Shown here: in pieces, positions 15,991-23,829 of the stretch
Layout: each line of letters starts with the position of its first letter
Position numbering within the stretch: position 1 is the first letter of the stretch
Assembly: GCF_018130545.1 (NCBI RefSeq)
Contig: NZ_JAFCKF010000003.1
Coordinates: 496,001-560,000, forward strand
From: Bradyrhizobium tropiciagri
GTDB taxonomy: Bacteria; Pseudomonadota; Alphaproteobacteria; Rhizobiales; Xanthobacteraceae
Length of the DNA stretch: 64,000 nucleotides
Direction of reading: 5' to 3'
Made by a program: the position numbers and the translations under genes
The notes under the pieces: generated by a model
Databases searched by the model: none
What the model was told of the DNA's origin: nothing
Seen by the model: the letters and a program-made list of their open reading frames with translations, nothing else

Positions 15991-17562
15991 ATGAGCGCAC
16001 TGCTATTCTCATTGAGACCGAAGGATATTCGCACGGCGTTGGCGCTTATCGTCGGCCTGGTGGCGGGCGGACTGATCGGCCCCGGCGCTGCGCATGGCGC
16101 GACGATCAAGCAGCGGCCCTGCGACATCTACGCAGCCGCGAATACCCCCTGCGTCGCCGCGCACAGCACGGTGAGATCGCTCTACGCCAAATATGCCGGC
16201 CCGCTCTATCAAGTGAAGAGAAGCTCGGACAACGCCGCCGAGAACATCGGCGTGCTCTCGGACGGCTACGCCAACGCGGCGGCACAGGATGCATTCTGCG
16301 CCAACACCAGCTGCATCATCACCAGGATCTACGATCAGTCGTCCCGGCATAACGACCTCACCATCGCCGGCGGTGGACACTACAAGGGCCCCGGCCCCGG
16401 CGGGGCCGACCTCGGCGCCGCGGCCGACGCGCTACCGATCACGGCCGGCGGCCATCAGGTCTATGGCGTCTCGATTTCGCCCGGCATGGGTTATCACGAC
16501 ATCAGGACGACCGGCGTTGCAGTGAACGGGGAGCCGGAAGGCATGTACATGGTTTCCTCCGCAACCCACTTCAATTCGGGATGCTGTTTCGACTATGGCA
16601 ATGCCGAAACGAGCAGCACCGACACCGGTGCCGGCCACATGGATGCGCTCAATGTCAGCCGAGATCTGGAATGGCCGAATTGCCGCAATGAAGCGAGACC
16701 CGGCGTGCACGCCGATCTCGAGAACGGGATATTCCACTGGGACAAGCGGAGCTGCAATCCGGCGGCGGTCATCGGCGGCGTGCCACGTCCGTTCATCTCC
16801 ACCTGGCTGAAGAACAACAGCCGGACGCGGTTTGCGTTGAAATGGGGCGATGCCCAATCGGGCGGGCTCAGCACGATCTATGCCGGCGCCCTGCCCCGCG
16901 GCTATGCGCCGATGCGCCAGGAAGGCGCCATCATCCTCGGCATCGGAGGAGACAACAGCCATGCCTCCGCGGGCTCCTTCTTCGAAGGCGTGATGACGTC
17001 AGGCTTTCCAGCCGACAGCGCCGATAACGCGGTCCAGTCCGACATTGTTGCCGCAGGCTATGGTGCGCCCACCGGACTGTCCGGAACGATGGCGCCGGGA
17101 TCGGAAATCTCGCTGCAGGCGACCACCGCATGCTGCACGGCAGACTATGTCCGCAACCAGAACGGCGCCGCCGTGATCGCGCCGATCACGGCGCGCAGCA
17201 CCGCGCAAGACCGGCGCGACGCGACGTGGATCGTCCGGCGGGGGCTCGCCGATAGCGCCTGCGTCTCCTTCGAAGCGAAGGGCAGTCCGGGCGACTTCCT
17301 GCGGCACCAGAACTCGGCGCTGCATCTGCAATCGTTTGACGGCACGGCCCTCAACCGGTCCGACGCAACCTTCTGCGCGCAGCCGGGGAAAAACGGAAAG
17401 GGAAATTCATTCCACGCCCTGAACTACCCGACGAAATACATCCGTCACTTCTACGGCAAGGTCTATGTCGCGGGCGACGGCGACAGTGGGAATCCCTGGG
17501 ACACCAAGGCGCTCTGGACCGACGACGTCAGCTTCATCGTCGGCCCGCCCTGGTCGCCATAG
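15991..17562 (+). CDS. Alpha-L-arabinofuranosidase, GH54 with CBM42
   Basis: A 523-residue secreted glycosidase with signal peptide 1-37 (ending AAHGA). Residues ~42-365 match the GH54 catalytic domain of fungal AbfB: PCDIYAAANTPCVAAHSTVR, the vicinal pair Cys198-Cys199 (GCCFDYGNAE), the nucleophile position Glu244 (ADLENGIF) and the acid/base position Asp321 (GIGGDNS). The spacings are close to those I recall for Aspergillus AbfB. Residues ~370-523 match an arabinose-binding CBM42 (LRHQNSALHLQSFDG, KYIRHFYGKVYVA). It should release terminal arabinose from plant arabinoxylan or arabinan outside the cell. The ATG follows GGGAGG by 12 bases. Confidence 0.9.
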   Translation: MSALLFSLRPKDIRTALALIVGLVAGGLIGPGAAHGATIKQRPCDIYAAANTPCVAAHSTVRSLYAKYAGPLYQVKRSSDNAAENIGVLSDGYANAAAQDAFCANTSCIITRIYDQSSRHNDLTIAGGGHYKGPGPGGADLGAAADALPITAGGHQVYGVSISPGMGYHDIRTTGVAVNGEPEGMYMVSSATHFNSGCCFDYGNAETSSTDTGAGHMDALNVSRDLEWPNCRNEARPGVHADLENGIFHWDKRSCNPAAVIGGVPRPFISTWLKNNSRTRFALKWGDAQSGGLSTIYAGALPRGYAPMRQEGAIILGIGGDNSHASAGSFFEGVMTSGFPADSADNAVQSDIVAAGYGAPTGLSGTMAPGSEISLQATTACCTADYVRNQNGAAVIAPITARSTAQDRRDATWIVRRGLADSACVSFEAKGSPGDFLRHQNSALHLQSFDGTALNRSDATFCAQPGKNGKGNSFHALNYPTKYIRHFYGKVYVAGDGDSGNPWDTKALWTDDVSFIVGPPWSP

Positions 17563-17688
17563 GCGGACGGTCTCGGCCACATGCTGAACGATGCGTTAAC
17601 ATGACCGCTCAAATTGCCCGATAGCCTCAACGGCATTTTCCATCTCTTTGCCCTAGCGTTGCCTCTGACGAACGCAGGCTGATCTGCC

Positions 17689-18900
17689 GTGCGGACGCGC
17701 CGGGGAAACAGGGACGTGGCCGATATAGCTGACCAGGCAATGATCCGCCGTGCATCGCGCCAGGATGCCACGGACGATCGTGCGTTGCCGCCATTGGCGG
17801 CCGCACCGGTCGGCGCATGGCGTGCGCTTGCCGAGCGCGCGATCGAGCCCAATGGCTACTACCAGGCGGACTGGGAATTGGCGGTCGATGCCTCGGCGCG
17901 CGGCCGCACCGGCGCGTTGCTGCTCAGCGCCACCGGCGATGCCGGGCAATTGATCGGGCTGTTGCCGGTCATCCCCATGCGACGGATCTACCACGTTCCA
18001 CTGCCCGCGCTGGTCGGCGCCGAACCCTACGGCACGCTGTGCACGCCGCTGCTCGACCGCGACGCCGCCGAGCAGGCCGTCGCCAAGATGTTGCAGCAGG
18101 CCCGCGATGCGGGCGCACATGCGCTGATCCTCCGCACCATGTCGCTCGAAGGCCCGGCTATGGCGGCGATCCGCGCGGCGCTCGCGCAAGACGGTTTGGA
18201 GCCGCGCCTGCTGAGCGCCTGGCAGCGCGCACAGCTCGATGCGACGCGCGATGCCGACGAATTGCTGCGCGACGCGCTCGGACCCAAGAAGCTGAAGGAG
18301 CTGCGCCGCCAGCGCCATCGCCTGACCGACCACGGCGCGGTGCGCTTCGATGTCGCCCGCACGCCGCGCGCAATTGCCGCGGCGCTCGAGACCTTCCTTG
18401 CCCTCGAAGCCAGCGGCTGGAAGGGCCAGCGCGGCACGGCGCTCAGCCAGCATGCCGGCGACGCGACCTTCATCCGCCGCGCGACGTTGGCTATGGCCGA
18501 GAGCGGCCGCTGCGAGATCGTCACGCTGCATGCCGGCGGCACGGCGGTCGCAGCCGGCATTGTGGTGCGCCACCAGGACCGCGCCTTCTTCTTCAAGATC
18601 GGTATCGACGAGCGCTTTGCCAGGCATTCGCCCGGTACGCAACTGACGCTGGAGCTGACACGCCATCTCTGCGCCGATCCCGCGATCAATTCGGCGGATT
18701 CCACCGCGGCGCCCGGCCACCCGATGATCGACCCGCTCTGGCGCGGCCGGTTCGCGATCGGCGACGTGCTGCTGCCGCTGCGACGCCGCGATCCGCTGGT
18801 CACCGCCATCCATGCCGCGCTGACCCTGAACAGGCTCGGCTATGAAGCCGCGCGCGGCGCCGTCCGCTTGATCCGCAGCCGGCGCGGCAACCCCGGATAA
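17689..18900 (+). CDS. CelD/BcsL-type GNAT acetyltransferase
   Basis: A 403-residue protein of the Acetyltransf_6 (BioF2-like, CelD) family. Hallmarks are KLKELRRQRHRL (about 203-214), FLALEASGWKGQRGTAL (about 238-254), and the acyl-CoA-binding strand and loop AAGIVVRHQDRAFFFKIGID. Relatives act in polysaccharide or cellulose acylation. The start at 17689 is GTG with an AGG-type ribosome binding site; an ATG at 17740 is the alternative. No signal peptide or membrane segment. It is followed 83 bp downstream by the transglutaminase-like gene. Confidence 0.82.
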   Translation: MRTRRGNRDVADIADQAMIRRASRQDATDDRALPPLAAAPVGAWRALAERAIEPNGYYQADWELAVDASARGRTGALLLSATGDAGQLIGLLPVIPMRRIYHVPLPALVGAEPYGTLCTPLLDRDAAEQAVAKMLQQARDAGAHALILRTMSLEGPAMAAIRAALAQDGLEPRLLSAWQRAQLDATRDADELLRDALGPKKLKELRRQRHRLTDHGAVRFDVARTPRAIAAALETFLALEASGWKGQRGTALSQHAGDATFIRRATLAMAESGRCEIVTLHAGGTAVAAGIVVRHQDRAFFFKIGIDERFARHSPGTQLTLELTRHLCADPAINSADSTAAPGHPMIDPLWRGRFAIGDVLLPLRRRDPLVTAIHAALTLNRLGYEAARGAVRLIRSRRGNPG

Positions 18901-18983
18901 CACCGCCCCTTACATGAGGCCGCGCGGATCGATAGGCTGCACATGATGGCCTCGAGCCGATGATGTCGTGATCCGGTGCAGAC

Positions 18984-19811
18984 ATGACGACGCAGGAATT
19001 CTACCTCCGGCAGGACGCGTTGACCGACCCGGGCGCGTTGGTCGGCACCTATGATGATTTGCCCGAGACGATCTCCGGGCTGTGCGGCATTGTCTCGGGG
19101 CTGATCATCCATGTCGCTTGGGCGGAGCGTTACGGCATCCCGCCTGATGTCGCGATGGTCAGGCAAACCCAACCGGTCGCAGATCGATTGAAGTTGATCC
19201 AGGCGGCGTTCGCCGGACCGTTGACCGCGGCACGTCCGCCGCGCAGCCGCACGTTCGGCACCTGTCGCGACTACGCGCTCCTGCTCTGCAGCATGCTCCG
19301 ACACCGGTCGATCCCGGCGCGGGTCCGCTGCGGCTTCGCCACCTACATCGGCGACGACATCTATCACGACCATTGGATTTGCGAGTATTGGTCGCCGGAC
19401 GACCGGCGCTGGCTGCAGGCCGACGCACAGCTCGATCGACTGCAAATCGACCAGCAGCAGATCGCGTTCGACAGCGCTAACCTGCCGCGCGATGCGTTTC
19501 TGACGGCGTCGCAAGCCTGGCGGCTTGCGAGAAGCAACGCGGTTGCTGCTGGCGCCTTCGGACATGGCGCAGCCACGGGTCTGTGGTTTCTGCACGTCAA
19601 CGTCTACCGCGACCTGCTGTCGCTCACGAACCGGCAAATGTCCGGTTGGGATAGCTGGCGCGACGCTGCACCGGCCAGCAAGGTGTTGACGGTCAACGCC
19701 CTCGCCGAGCTCGACCGGCTGGCCGACATGGTGACGGCATTCGAGAATGGCTCGCAGCAATTTGCCGTGCTGGATGAGGCGGCATCAGGCCATCTGATGC
19801 CGCGCTGGTAA
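18984..19811 (+). CDS. Transglutaminase-like superfamily protein
   Basis: A 275-residue protein with a transglutaminase/protease-like catalytic triad: Cys94 (TFGTCRDYALLLC), His130 (YHDHWICEYW) and Asp147 (WLQADAQLD). No signal peptide, so probably cytoplasmic. The remaining C-terminal ~100 residues are helical and not recognised. Members can be peptidases, amidases or deaminases; the chemistry here is unassigned. Confidence 0.85.
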   Translation: MTTQEFYLRQDALTDPGALVGTYDDLPETISGLCGIVSGLIIHVAWAERYGIPPDVAMVRQTQPVADRLKLIQAAFAGPLTAARPPRSRTFGTCRDYALLLCSMLRHRSIPARVRCGFATYIGDDIYHDHWICEYWSPDDRRWLQADAQLDRLQIDQQQIAFDSANLPRDAFLTASQAWRLARSNAVAAGAFGHGAATGLWFLHVNVYRDLLSLTNRQMSGWDSWRDAAPASKVLTVNALAELDRLADMVTAFENGSQQFAVLDEAASGHLMPRW

Positions 19812-19972
19812 GCGGATCGAGCCGGCCTCGCTCACCCACGGAAGCGGTTTACCTTTTCGTAGCCATACAGATACATCGAGAAACAATTGAACCTCGCCGT
19901 CAGGTTGACGTCAGCTGGCCCTACTAGCGTTGCGGCGCGCTGTTTCTCAGGCAGCGCATGCCCTTGCCTGGA

Positions 19973-20010
19973 AAGCCTCATCCGATGGAAACATCGGTTG
20001 AGGCTTTCTG
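19973..20010. repeat. Long perfect-arm hairpin between convergent genes
   Basis: Arms GAAAGCCTCATCCGATG and CATCGGTTGAGGCTTTC pair over 17 bases with one mismatch around a GAAA loop. It sits between the transglutaminase (plus) and NIPSNAP (minus) genes. Neither strand has a clear U-tract, so it is either a weak or Rho-assisted bidirectional terminator or a stability element. Confidence 0.7.
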
Positions 20011-20042
20011 CCATTGTGCACCCGGCGCGAGCCGCACGCCCC

Positions 20043-20684
20043 TCACTGCAGCGGCGAATGCGGCGCCGGCAGCATGATGGTCGAGTGCATCTCCTCGAGC
20101 AGCTGCGTGCCCTTGCCCAGGAATTCCAGCCAGGCCGGATCCTTCATCGCGCCGCCGCGCGCAGCAGCGCGGGCATTGAGATCGGGATAGGCCCAGATGT
20201 GGCAGACCTCGTTGGGCTGTCCAGAATCGGTGTGCCAGAGGCCGACGATCTTGGAATATTTCTCGCGCTCCGGCATCACGCCAGTGATCAGATCGAGCCA
20301 TTGCTTGACGCCGCCGAGCGGCTTGGCGCGATAGTTGCGGAATTCGTAGATGTTACCCTTGTTGGTGGCCGGCGCCACCGGCGGAATGATCGCATTCAGC
20401 AGCCGGACCTCCTGGCGCACCAGCAGCGGACGGATCGCCGGAATGTACTCGCCGGTCCAGCGCGGATTTTTGGAAAGCTCGGCGCGCAGCCGGGTCCGCT
20501 CGTTGAGATCGGCGTAGCTCCACATGTGCATGACCTGATTGAGTGGACCGATCTCGGTGATCCAGTAGCCTTCAAGCTTGCCGAAATTGTCGCCGCGGAT
20601 ATCGCGCGAGATTGTGCTCGCGGCCTTCACCATCTCGCCGACGGTGCCCGGACGAACTGTATAGGTGCGCAGCTCATAGATCAT
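20043..20684 (-). CDS. NIPSNAP family protein
   Basis: A 213-residue protein made of two ferredoxin-like NIPSNAP units: MIYELRTYTVRPG through residue ~100, and NIYEFRNYRAKPLGG from ~110 to the end. Each has the conserved H-W or HIWxYxD core (MHMWSYADLNERTRLR, CHIWAYPDLNARAAAR). The family is widespread and its biochemical role is unclear. GGGAGACCATC directly upstream supports the ATG at 20684. It lies downstream of the DsbA-family gene but a terminator separates them. Confidence 0.88.
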   Translation of the reverse strand: MIYELRTYTVRPGTVGEMVKAASTISRDIRGDNFGKLEGYWITEIGPLNQVMHMWSYADLNERTRLRAELSKNPRWTGEYIPAIRPLLVRQEVRLLNAIIPPVAPATNKGNIYEFRNYRAKPLGGVKQWLDLITGVMPEREKYSKIVGLWHTDSGQPNEVCHIWAYPDLNARAAARGGAMKDPAWLEFLGKGTQLLEEMHSTIMLPAPHSPLQ

Positions 20685-20724
20685 GATGGTCTCCCTGATT
20701 GTTTGGATTGACGATGTGGGCAAA

Positions 20725-20752
20725 CGAAAAAGCCCGGCGCGAGCCGGGCTTC
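20725..20752 (-). terminator. Rho-independent terminator of the DsbA-family gene
   Basis: Read on the minus strand, stem AGCCCGGC, loop TCGC and stem GCCGGGCT are followed by TTTTTCG. It lies 17 bp past the stop of the 20769-21434 gene and before the NIPSNAP start, so NIPSNAP must have its own promoter or rely on read-through. Confidence 0.9.
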
Positions 20753-20768
20753 TGAAAATGATTGCGGA

Positions 20769-21434
20769 CTACTCCGCCGCCTGTGCGTTGATCTCCGCCG
20801 AGACCTCGCGGATGGCGCGGGCGAGCTGCTCGGCCGGCTGGGCGCCGGACACTGCGTATTTCTGTGCGAACACGAAGGTCGGCACGCCGGAGATGCCCTT
20901 CTCGGCGGCCTCCTGGGCCTGCGCCGAGACCAAGGCAACATCCTCGTCGGTGGCAAGACGCTTGCGCACGTCGTCGGCATCGAGCCCGACATCGGCCGCC
21001 GCCTGGACGAGGACGTTGGTGTCGGTGAGATCGCCGCCGTCGCGGAAATACAGCTCCATCAGCCGCTGCTTCATCTCGGCTGCCTTGCCCTGGGCCTCGG
21101 CCCAATGGATCAAGCGGTGGCAGTCGATCGTGTTGGGCTGCCGCTTGACGAGCTCGGGATGGTAGGTCAGCCCCTCCTCATTGGCGGCGGCGACCACGCG
21201 GCCGGCGATGCCCTTATAGGCCTCGACCGAGCCAAATTTGGCAGTGAGATACTCGTCGCGGCTGATGCCCTCGCGCGGCACCCAATTGTTGAGGAAGAAC
21301 GGCCGCCAGTGCACCTCGACCGGCACATCGGGCACCAGCTTCAGCGCATCCTCGATGCGATGCTTGCCGATATAGCACCAGGGGCAGACGACGTCGGAGA
21401 CGATGTCGAGGCGAAGCGGCTTCAGATCGCTCAT
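20769..21434 (-). CDS. DsbA family oxidoreductase (FrnE-like)
   Basis: A 221-residue thioredoxin-fold protein. The CxxC active site is Cys17-Pro-Trp-Cys20 (SDVVCPWCYIG) and the cis-Pro loop is GISGVPTFVF. The helical insertion and lack of signal peptide fit the cytoplasmic FrnE / 2-hydroxychromene-2-carboxylate isomerase-like branch. It probably handles thiol-disulfide or GSH-linked chemistry in the cytoplasm; polyketide-type roles are known for only some members. A strong terminator follows it. Confidence 0.9.
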   Translation of the reverse strand: MSDLKPLRLDIVSDVVCPWCYIGKHRIEDALKLVPDVPVEVHWRPFFLNNWVPREGISRDEYLTAKFGSVEAYKGIAGRVVAAANEEGLTYHPELVKRQPNTIDCHRLIHWAEAQGKAAEMKQRLMELYFRDGGDLTDTNVLVQAAADVGLDADDVRKRLATDEDVALVSAQAQEAAEKGISGVPTFVFAQKYAVSGAQPAEQLARAIREVSAEINAQAAE

Positions 21435-21496
21435 GGCAGGGTTCCCGGCAAAATTGGAACCCCAAAGGTAGGCTGAAAGCGCCCCGAGACAAGCCG

Positions 21497-22321
21497 CTAT
21501 TTCATACTGGCTGCCATCTGCCGCATCCGCTCGGCGGTCAGCTCATCGGCCGGGAAGAAGGTCTCCAGCGCCAATTCCTGCAGCGTGATGTCGACCGGTG
21601 TGCCGAACACCATGGTGGTCGAGATGAAGCTCAGGATCTCGCCATTGAGGCGGAGCTTGAACGGAAGCGCGACGTTGTTGTCGGTCGTGATCGGCGCCGA
21701 GCGCGCCGGGATCGGGTAGGACTTCAGGTCCTGGTAGAGCTTGAGCAGCTCCGGATCCGCGGTCGCCTCGCATTGCCGGTGCAGCCGCTCCAGGAGGTGC
21801 GCGGCCCATTCCGCGAGATTCACGGTGCGCGGAGCCAGGCCTTCGGGGTGGAACGCCAGCCGCAGGATGTTGAAGGGCTGGCCGAGCAGCCGCTGCGGCA
21901 CGCCCTCGAGCAACGGCGCCACCATGCGGTTGGCGGAGACCAGATTCCAGTGCCGGTCATAGGCCAGCGCCGGATTGGGCTCATGCGCCTTCAAAACCAG
22001 GTTGATCGCCTCGCGTGCCGATTTCAGCGCGGGATCCTCCAGCGAGCGTTGCGGGAATGCGGGCGCGAAGCCCGCGGCGACCAGCAGCACGTTGCGTTCG
22101 CGTAGGGGCACGTCGAGGCGCTCCGCCAGTTTGAGGACCATGTCGCGCGACGGCGCCGAGCGGCCGGTCTCGACGAAGCTCAAATGCCGCGCCGAGATCT
22201 CGGCATCGACGGCAAGGTCGAGCTGGCTGAGATGGCGGCGCTGCCGCCATTCGCGCAGGTGCTCGCCGATCAGGACGGGTTTTGCGGGCTCGGCCCGCGC
22301 CATGGATGCATGTGCGTTCAT
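21497..22321 (-). CDS. XRE/MmyB-like transcriptional regulator
   Basis: A 274-residue regulator. Residues ~20-75 are an XRE helix-turn-helix (LREWRQRRHLSQLDLAVDAE, ISARHLSFVETGRSAPSRDM). Residues ~100-270 match the MmyB-type ligand-binding domain (DRHWNLVSANRMVAPLLEG, LRLAFHPEGLAPRTVNLAEW). Such regulators often control an adjacent divergent oxidoreductase or transporter; here the divergent neighbours are two membrane proteins at 22422 and 22672. A dyad at 22357 in the shared promoter region is the likely operator. Confidence 0.92.
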   Translation of the reverse strand: MNAHASMARAEPAKPVLIGEHLREWRQRRHLSQLDLAVDAEISARHLSFVETGRSAPSRDMVLKLAERLDVPLRERNVLLVAAGFAPAFPQRSLEDPALKSAREAINLVLKAHEPNPALAYDRHWNLVSANRMVAPLLEGVPQRLLGQPFNILRLAFHPEGLAPRTVNLAEWAAHLLERLHRQCEATADPELLKLYQDLKSYPIPARSAPITTDNNVALPFKLRLNGEILSFISTTMVFGTPVDITLQELALETFFPADELTAERMRQMAASMK

Positions 22322-22356
22322 GCTGCAAAACCTACCATGCGGAATTCGCCCGTTCC

Positions 22357-22373
22357 ATTACGCCTGAGGTAAT
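22357..22373. promoter_or_regulatory. Candidate operator for the XRE/MmyB regulator
   Basis: The sequence ATTACGCCTGAGGTAAT has arms ATTAC and GTAAT separated by 7 bases, with an additional inner C/G pair. It lies 35 bp upstream of the regulator's start and 48 bp upstream of the first divergent membrane gene, so one site could control both. Binding by this regulator is inferred. Confidence 0.5.
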
Positions 22374-22421
22374 CGAATTGGTGCGCAGGCCGGCTCATCT
22401 TCCACGGCACAGGAGATGACC

Positions 22422-22640
22422 ATGCTGATGCTGTCCCTTATCCGCGCCTTCGCCGTCCTGCTCCCGTGGCTGGTCCATTTGACCACCTGGCTCCTCGCGC
22501 GCTCGCTCAACATGCCGCAGCCGATCGTGCACGACACCGGCGTGTTCGTGTTCGCTCAGGTCTATGCGGTCGAGATGAGGGTCGGCAAGGCGCTGTGCCC
22601 GCTCCGCCTGTGGCGTCAGCTGCAGGCCCTGTTCCGCTGA
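22422..22640 (+). CDS. Small membrane protein
   Basis: A 72-residue protein with one long N-terminal hydrophobic segment (LMLSLIRAFAVLLPWLVHL plus TTWLLARSL) and a basic C-terminus. AGGAG ends 6 bases before the ATG at 22422, preferred over the ATG at 22416 that overlaps it. First gene of a plausible two-gene unit with 22672-23070, divergent from the MmyB-like regulator. No family recognised. Confidence 0.6.
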   Translation: MLMLSLIRAFAVLLPWLVHLTTWLLARSLNMPQPIVHDTGVFVFAQVYAVEMRVGKALCPLRLWRQLQALFR

Positions 22641-22671
22641 CCACCCCATGCCAACCAGAGGAGATACTGCC

Positions 22672-23070
22672 ATGATCCATTCGTCCCAACTGCTGCGCCG
22701 CGCCTTGCTTGCCGATGCCGTGTTCAGCGGCATCTCCGCCATCGCGATGGTGCTCGATGCCGGCGCGCTGGCATCGCTGCTCGGCCTGCCGGAAGCGCTC
22801 TTGCGCGAGACCGGTCTGTTCCTGATCGCCTATACCGCGCTTGTCGGCTGGCTCGGATCGCGAACCTTGCTGCCGAAGGGACCTGTGATCCTCGTGGTCG
22901 CCGGCAACGCAGCCTGGACGCTGGCCAGCATCGCGCTGCTGCTCTCGGGCGCGGTGTCGCCGAACCTGCTCGGGACCATCGTGATCCTCGCCCAGGCGGT
23001 CGCCACCGGCGTGTTTGCCGAGCTGCAATATGTCGGGATGCGCCGAAGCGGCGACACAGTCGCGACGTAA
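22672..23070 (+). CDS. Four-helix hypothetical membrane protein
   Basis: A 132-residue protein with four predicted membrane helices (ALLADAVFSGISAIAMVLDA, LFLIAYTALVGWLG, VILVVAGNAAWTLASIALLL, LLGTIVILAQAVATGVFAEL). AGAGGAGATACTGCC precedes the ATG. It is 31 bp downstream of the small membrane gene. It resembles unnamed SPW/DoxX-like small membrane proteins, but I cannot assign a family confidently. Probably part of the regulon of the divergent XRE regulator. Confidence 0.75.
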   Translation: MIHSSQLLRRALLADAVFSGISAIAMVLDAGALASLLGLPEALLRETGLFLIAYTALVGWLGSRTLLPKGPVILVVAGNAAWTLASIALLLSGAVSPNLLGTIVILAQAVATGVFAELQYVGMRRSGDTVAT

Positions 23071-23092
23071 GCCGAACGCGAGAGGTGCCGGG

Positions 23093-23128
23093 CGGCCGTC
23101 GCGGCAAATGCGGCGGCCGTTCTCTTCT
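23093..23128 (+). terminator. Probable terminator of the membrane-protein unit
   Basis: Stem CGGCCGTCGC, loop GGCAAAT, stem GCGGCGGCCG (one mismatch), then the pyrimidine-rich TTCTCTTCT on the plus strand, 22 bp after the stop at 23070. The U-tract is interrupted, so efficiency is uncertain. Confidence 0.55.
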
Positions 23129-23129
23129 G

Positions 23130-23288
23130 TCAGCTCAGGACCACTGCGACGATCATGCCCGCGAAGGTCAGCGCCAGGCCGATGATCAGCATCGGCACGA
23201 GGCTGCTGCCGGACAAAGGATCGGCCTGATCCTGTCTAAACCACGTGCCGTCGATCGCCCGAGCGACCGCTTTCGCCTTGCTCCTCAT
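23130..23288 (-). CDS. Small single-pass membrane protein coupled to the globin gene
   Basis: A 52-residue protein starting MRSKAKAVARAIDGTWF and ending in one hydrophobic helix (LVPMLIIGLALTFAGMIVAV). CAGGAG lies 7 bases before the ATG at 23288. The start overlaps the globin stop codon in an ATGA arrangement, so translation is probably coupled. The short basic head plus single helix suggests an inner-membrane accessory of the globin, but no family is known to me. Confidence 0.65.
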   Translation of the reverse strand: MRSKAKAVARAIDGTWFRQDQADPLSGSSLVPMLIIGLALTFAGMIVAVVLS

Positions 23289-23746
23289 TGCACTGCTCCT
23301 GTTTCGCTTCGCCTGTAGCGTTGGCCGACCGCCAGCATCACGCCCTGCCCGCTGGCGACGCCCATCTCGAGGCTGGAGGCGATGCGGTGCGCGCGCTCGA
23401 TGAAATGGACCGCGGCAACCGGCGGGCATAGCTCATGCGCGGTCGCCTCGAACAGTTCGAGCCAGCGGTCGAAATGCGCGGCATCGATCGGCAATGGCAT
23501 GTGCTTGACCATCGGCGTGCCGTGATAGCGCCCGGTCATCAGCGCGACCGAGGACCAGAACGCACACATCTGCGCCAGATGCGGCTCCCAGTTGCTGATC
23601 CTGGCCTCGAACACCGGCCCGATCATCGGGTCCTGCCGCACCTTGGCGTAGAACCCGTGCACCAACTGCTCGATCATGGCTTCAGTGATCCCGGTGCGCG
23701 CGACAATCTCGGTGGTGATCTGCTCGCGGCGCTCTGCTCCACTCAT
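23285..23746 (-). CDS. Group III truncated hemoglobin
   Basis: A 153-residue globin with group III (Ctb-like) features: MIEQLVHGFYAKVRQDPMIGPVF, the proximal His82 in MVKHMPLPID, and HFDRWLELF shortly after. Campylobacter Ctb and rhizobial relatives bind O2 and NO with high affinity and are tied to nitrosative-stress control. The gene is divergent from an Rrf2/NsrR-like regulator with a strong dyad between them, which supports NO- or redox-responsive expression. The small membrane gene 23130-23288 overlaps its stop. Confidence 0.92.
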   Translation of the reverse strand: MSGAERREQITTEIVARTGITEAMIEQLVHGFYAKVRQDPMIGPVFEARISNWEPHLAQMCAFWSSVALMTGRYHGTPMVKHMPLPIDAAHFDRWLELFEATAHELCPPVAAVHFIERAHRIASSLEMGVASGQGVMLAVGQRYRRSETGAVQ

Positions 23747-23756
23747 CGCTTACATC

Positions 23757-23785
23757 CTAAATAAGCATTTTAAATGCCTATTTAG
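23757..23785. promoter_or_regulatory. Candidate NsrR/Rrf2 operator
   Basis: Arms CTAAATAAGCATTT and AAATGCCTATTTAG form a 29-bp dyad with one mismatch around a central T. It resembles the AT-rich NsrR consensus with a GCATTT...AAATGC core and lies 11 bp upstream of the globin start and 45 bp upstream of the Rrf2 gene. Binding is inferred from position and form. Confidence 0.75.
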
Positions 23786-23829
23786 ACTGCTATAGCGGAT
23801 CCGCCAAGTGCTGATTGCGAAGGGCTTCC

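Noticed and set aside
19832-20014. A 60-residue minus-strand ORF between the transglutaminase and NIPSNAP genes
   Set aside because: It begins inside the 19973-20010 hairpin, lacks a ribosome binding site and has no recognisable features.
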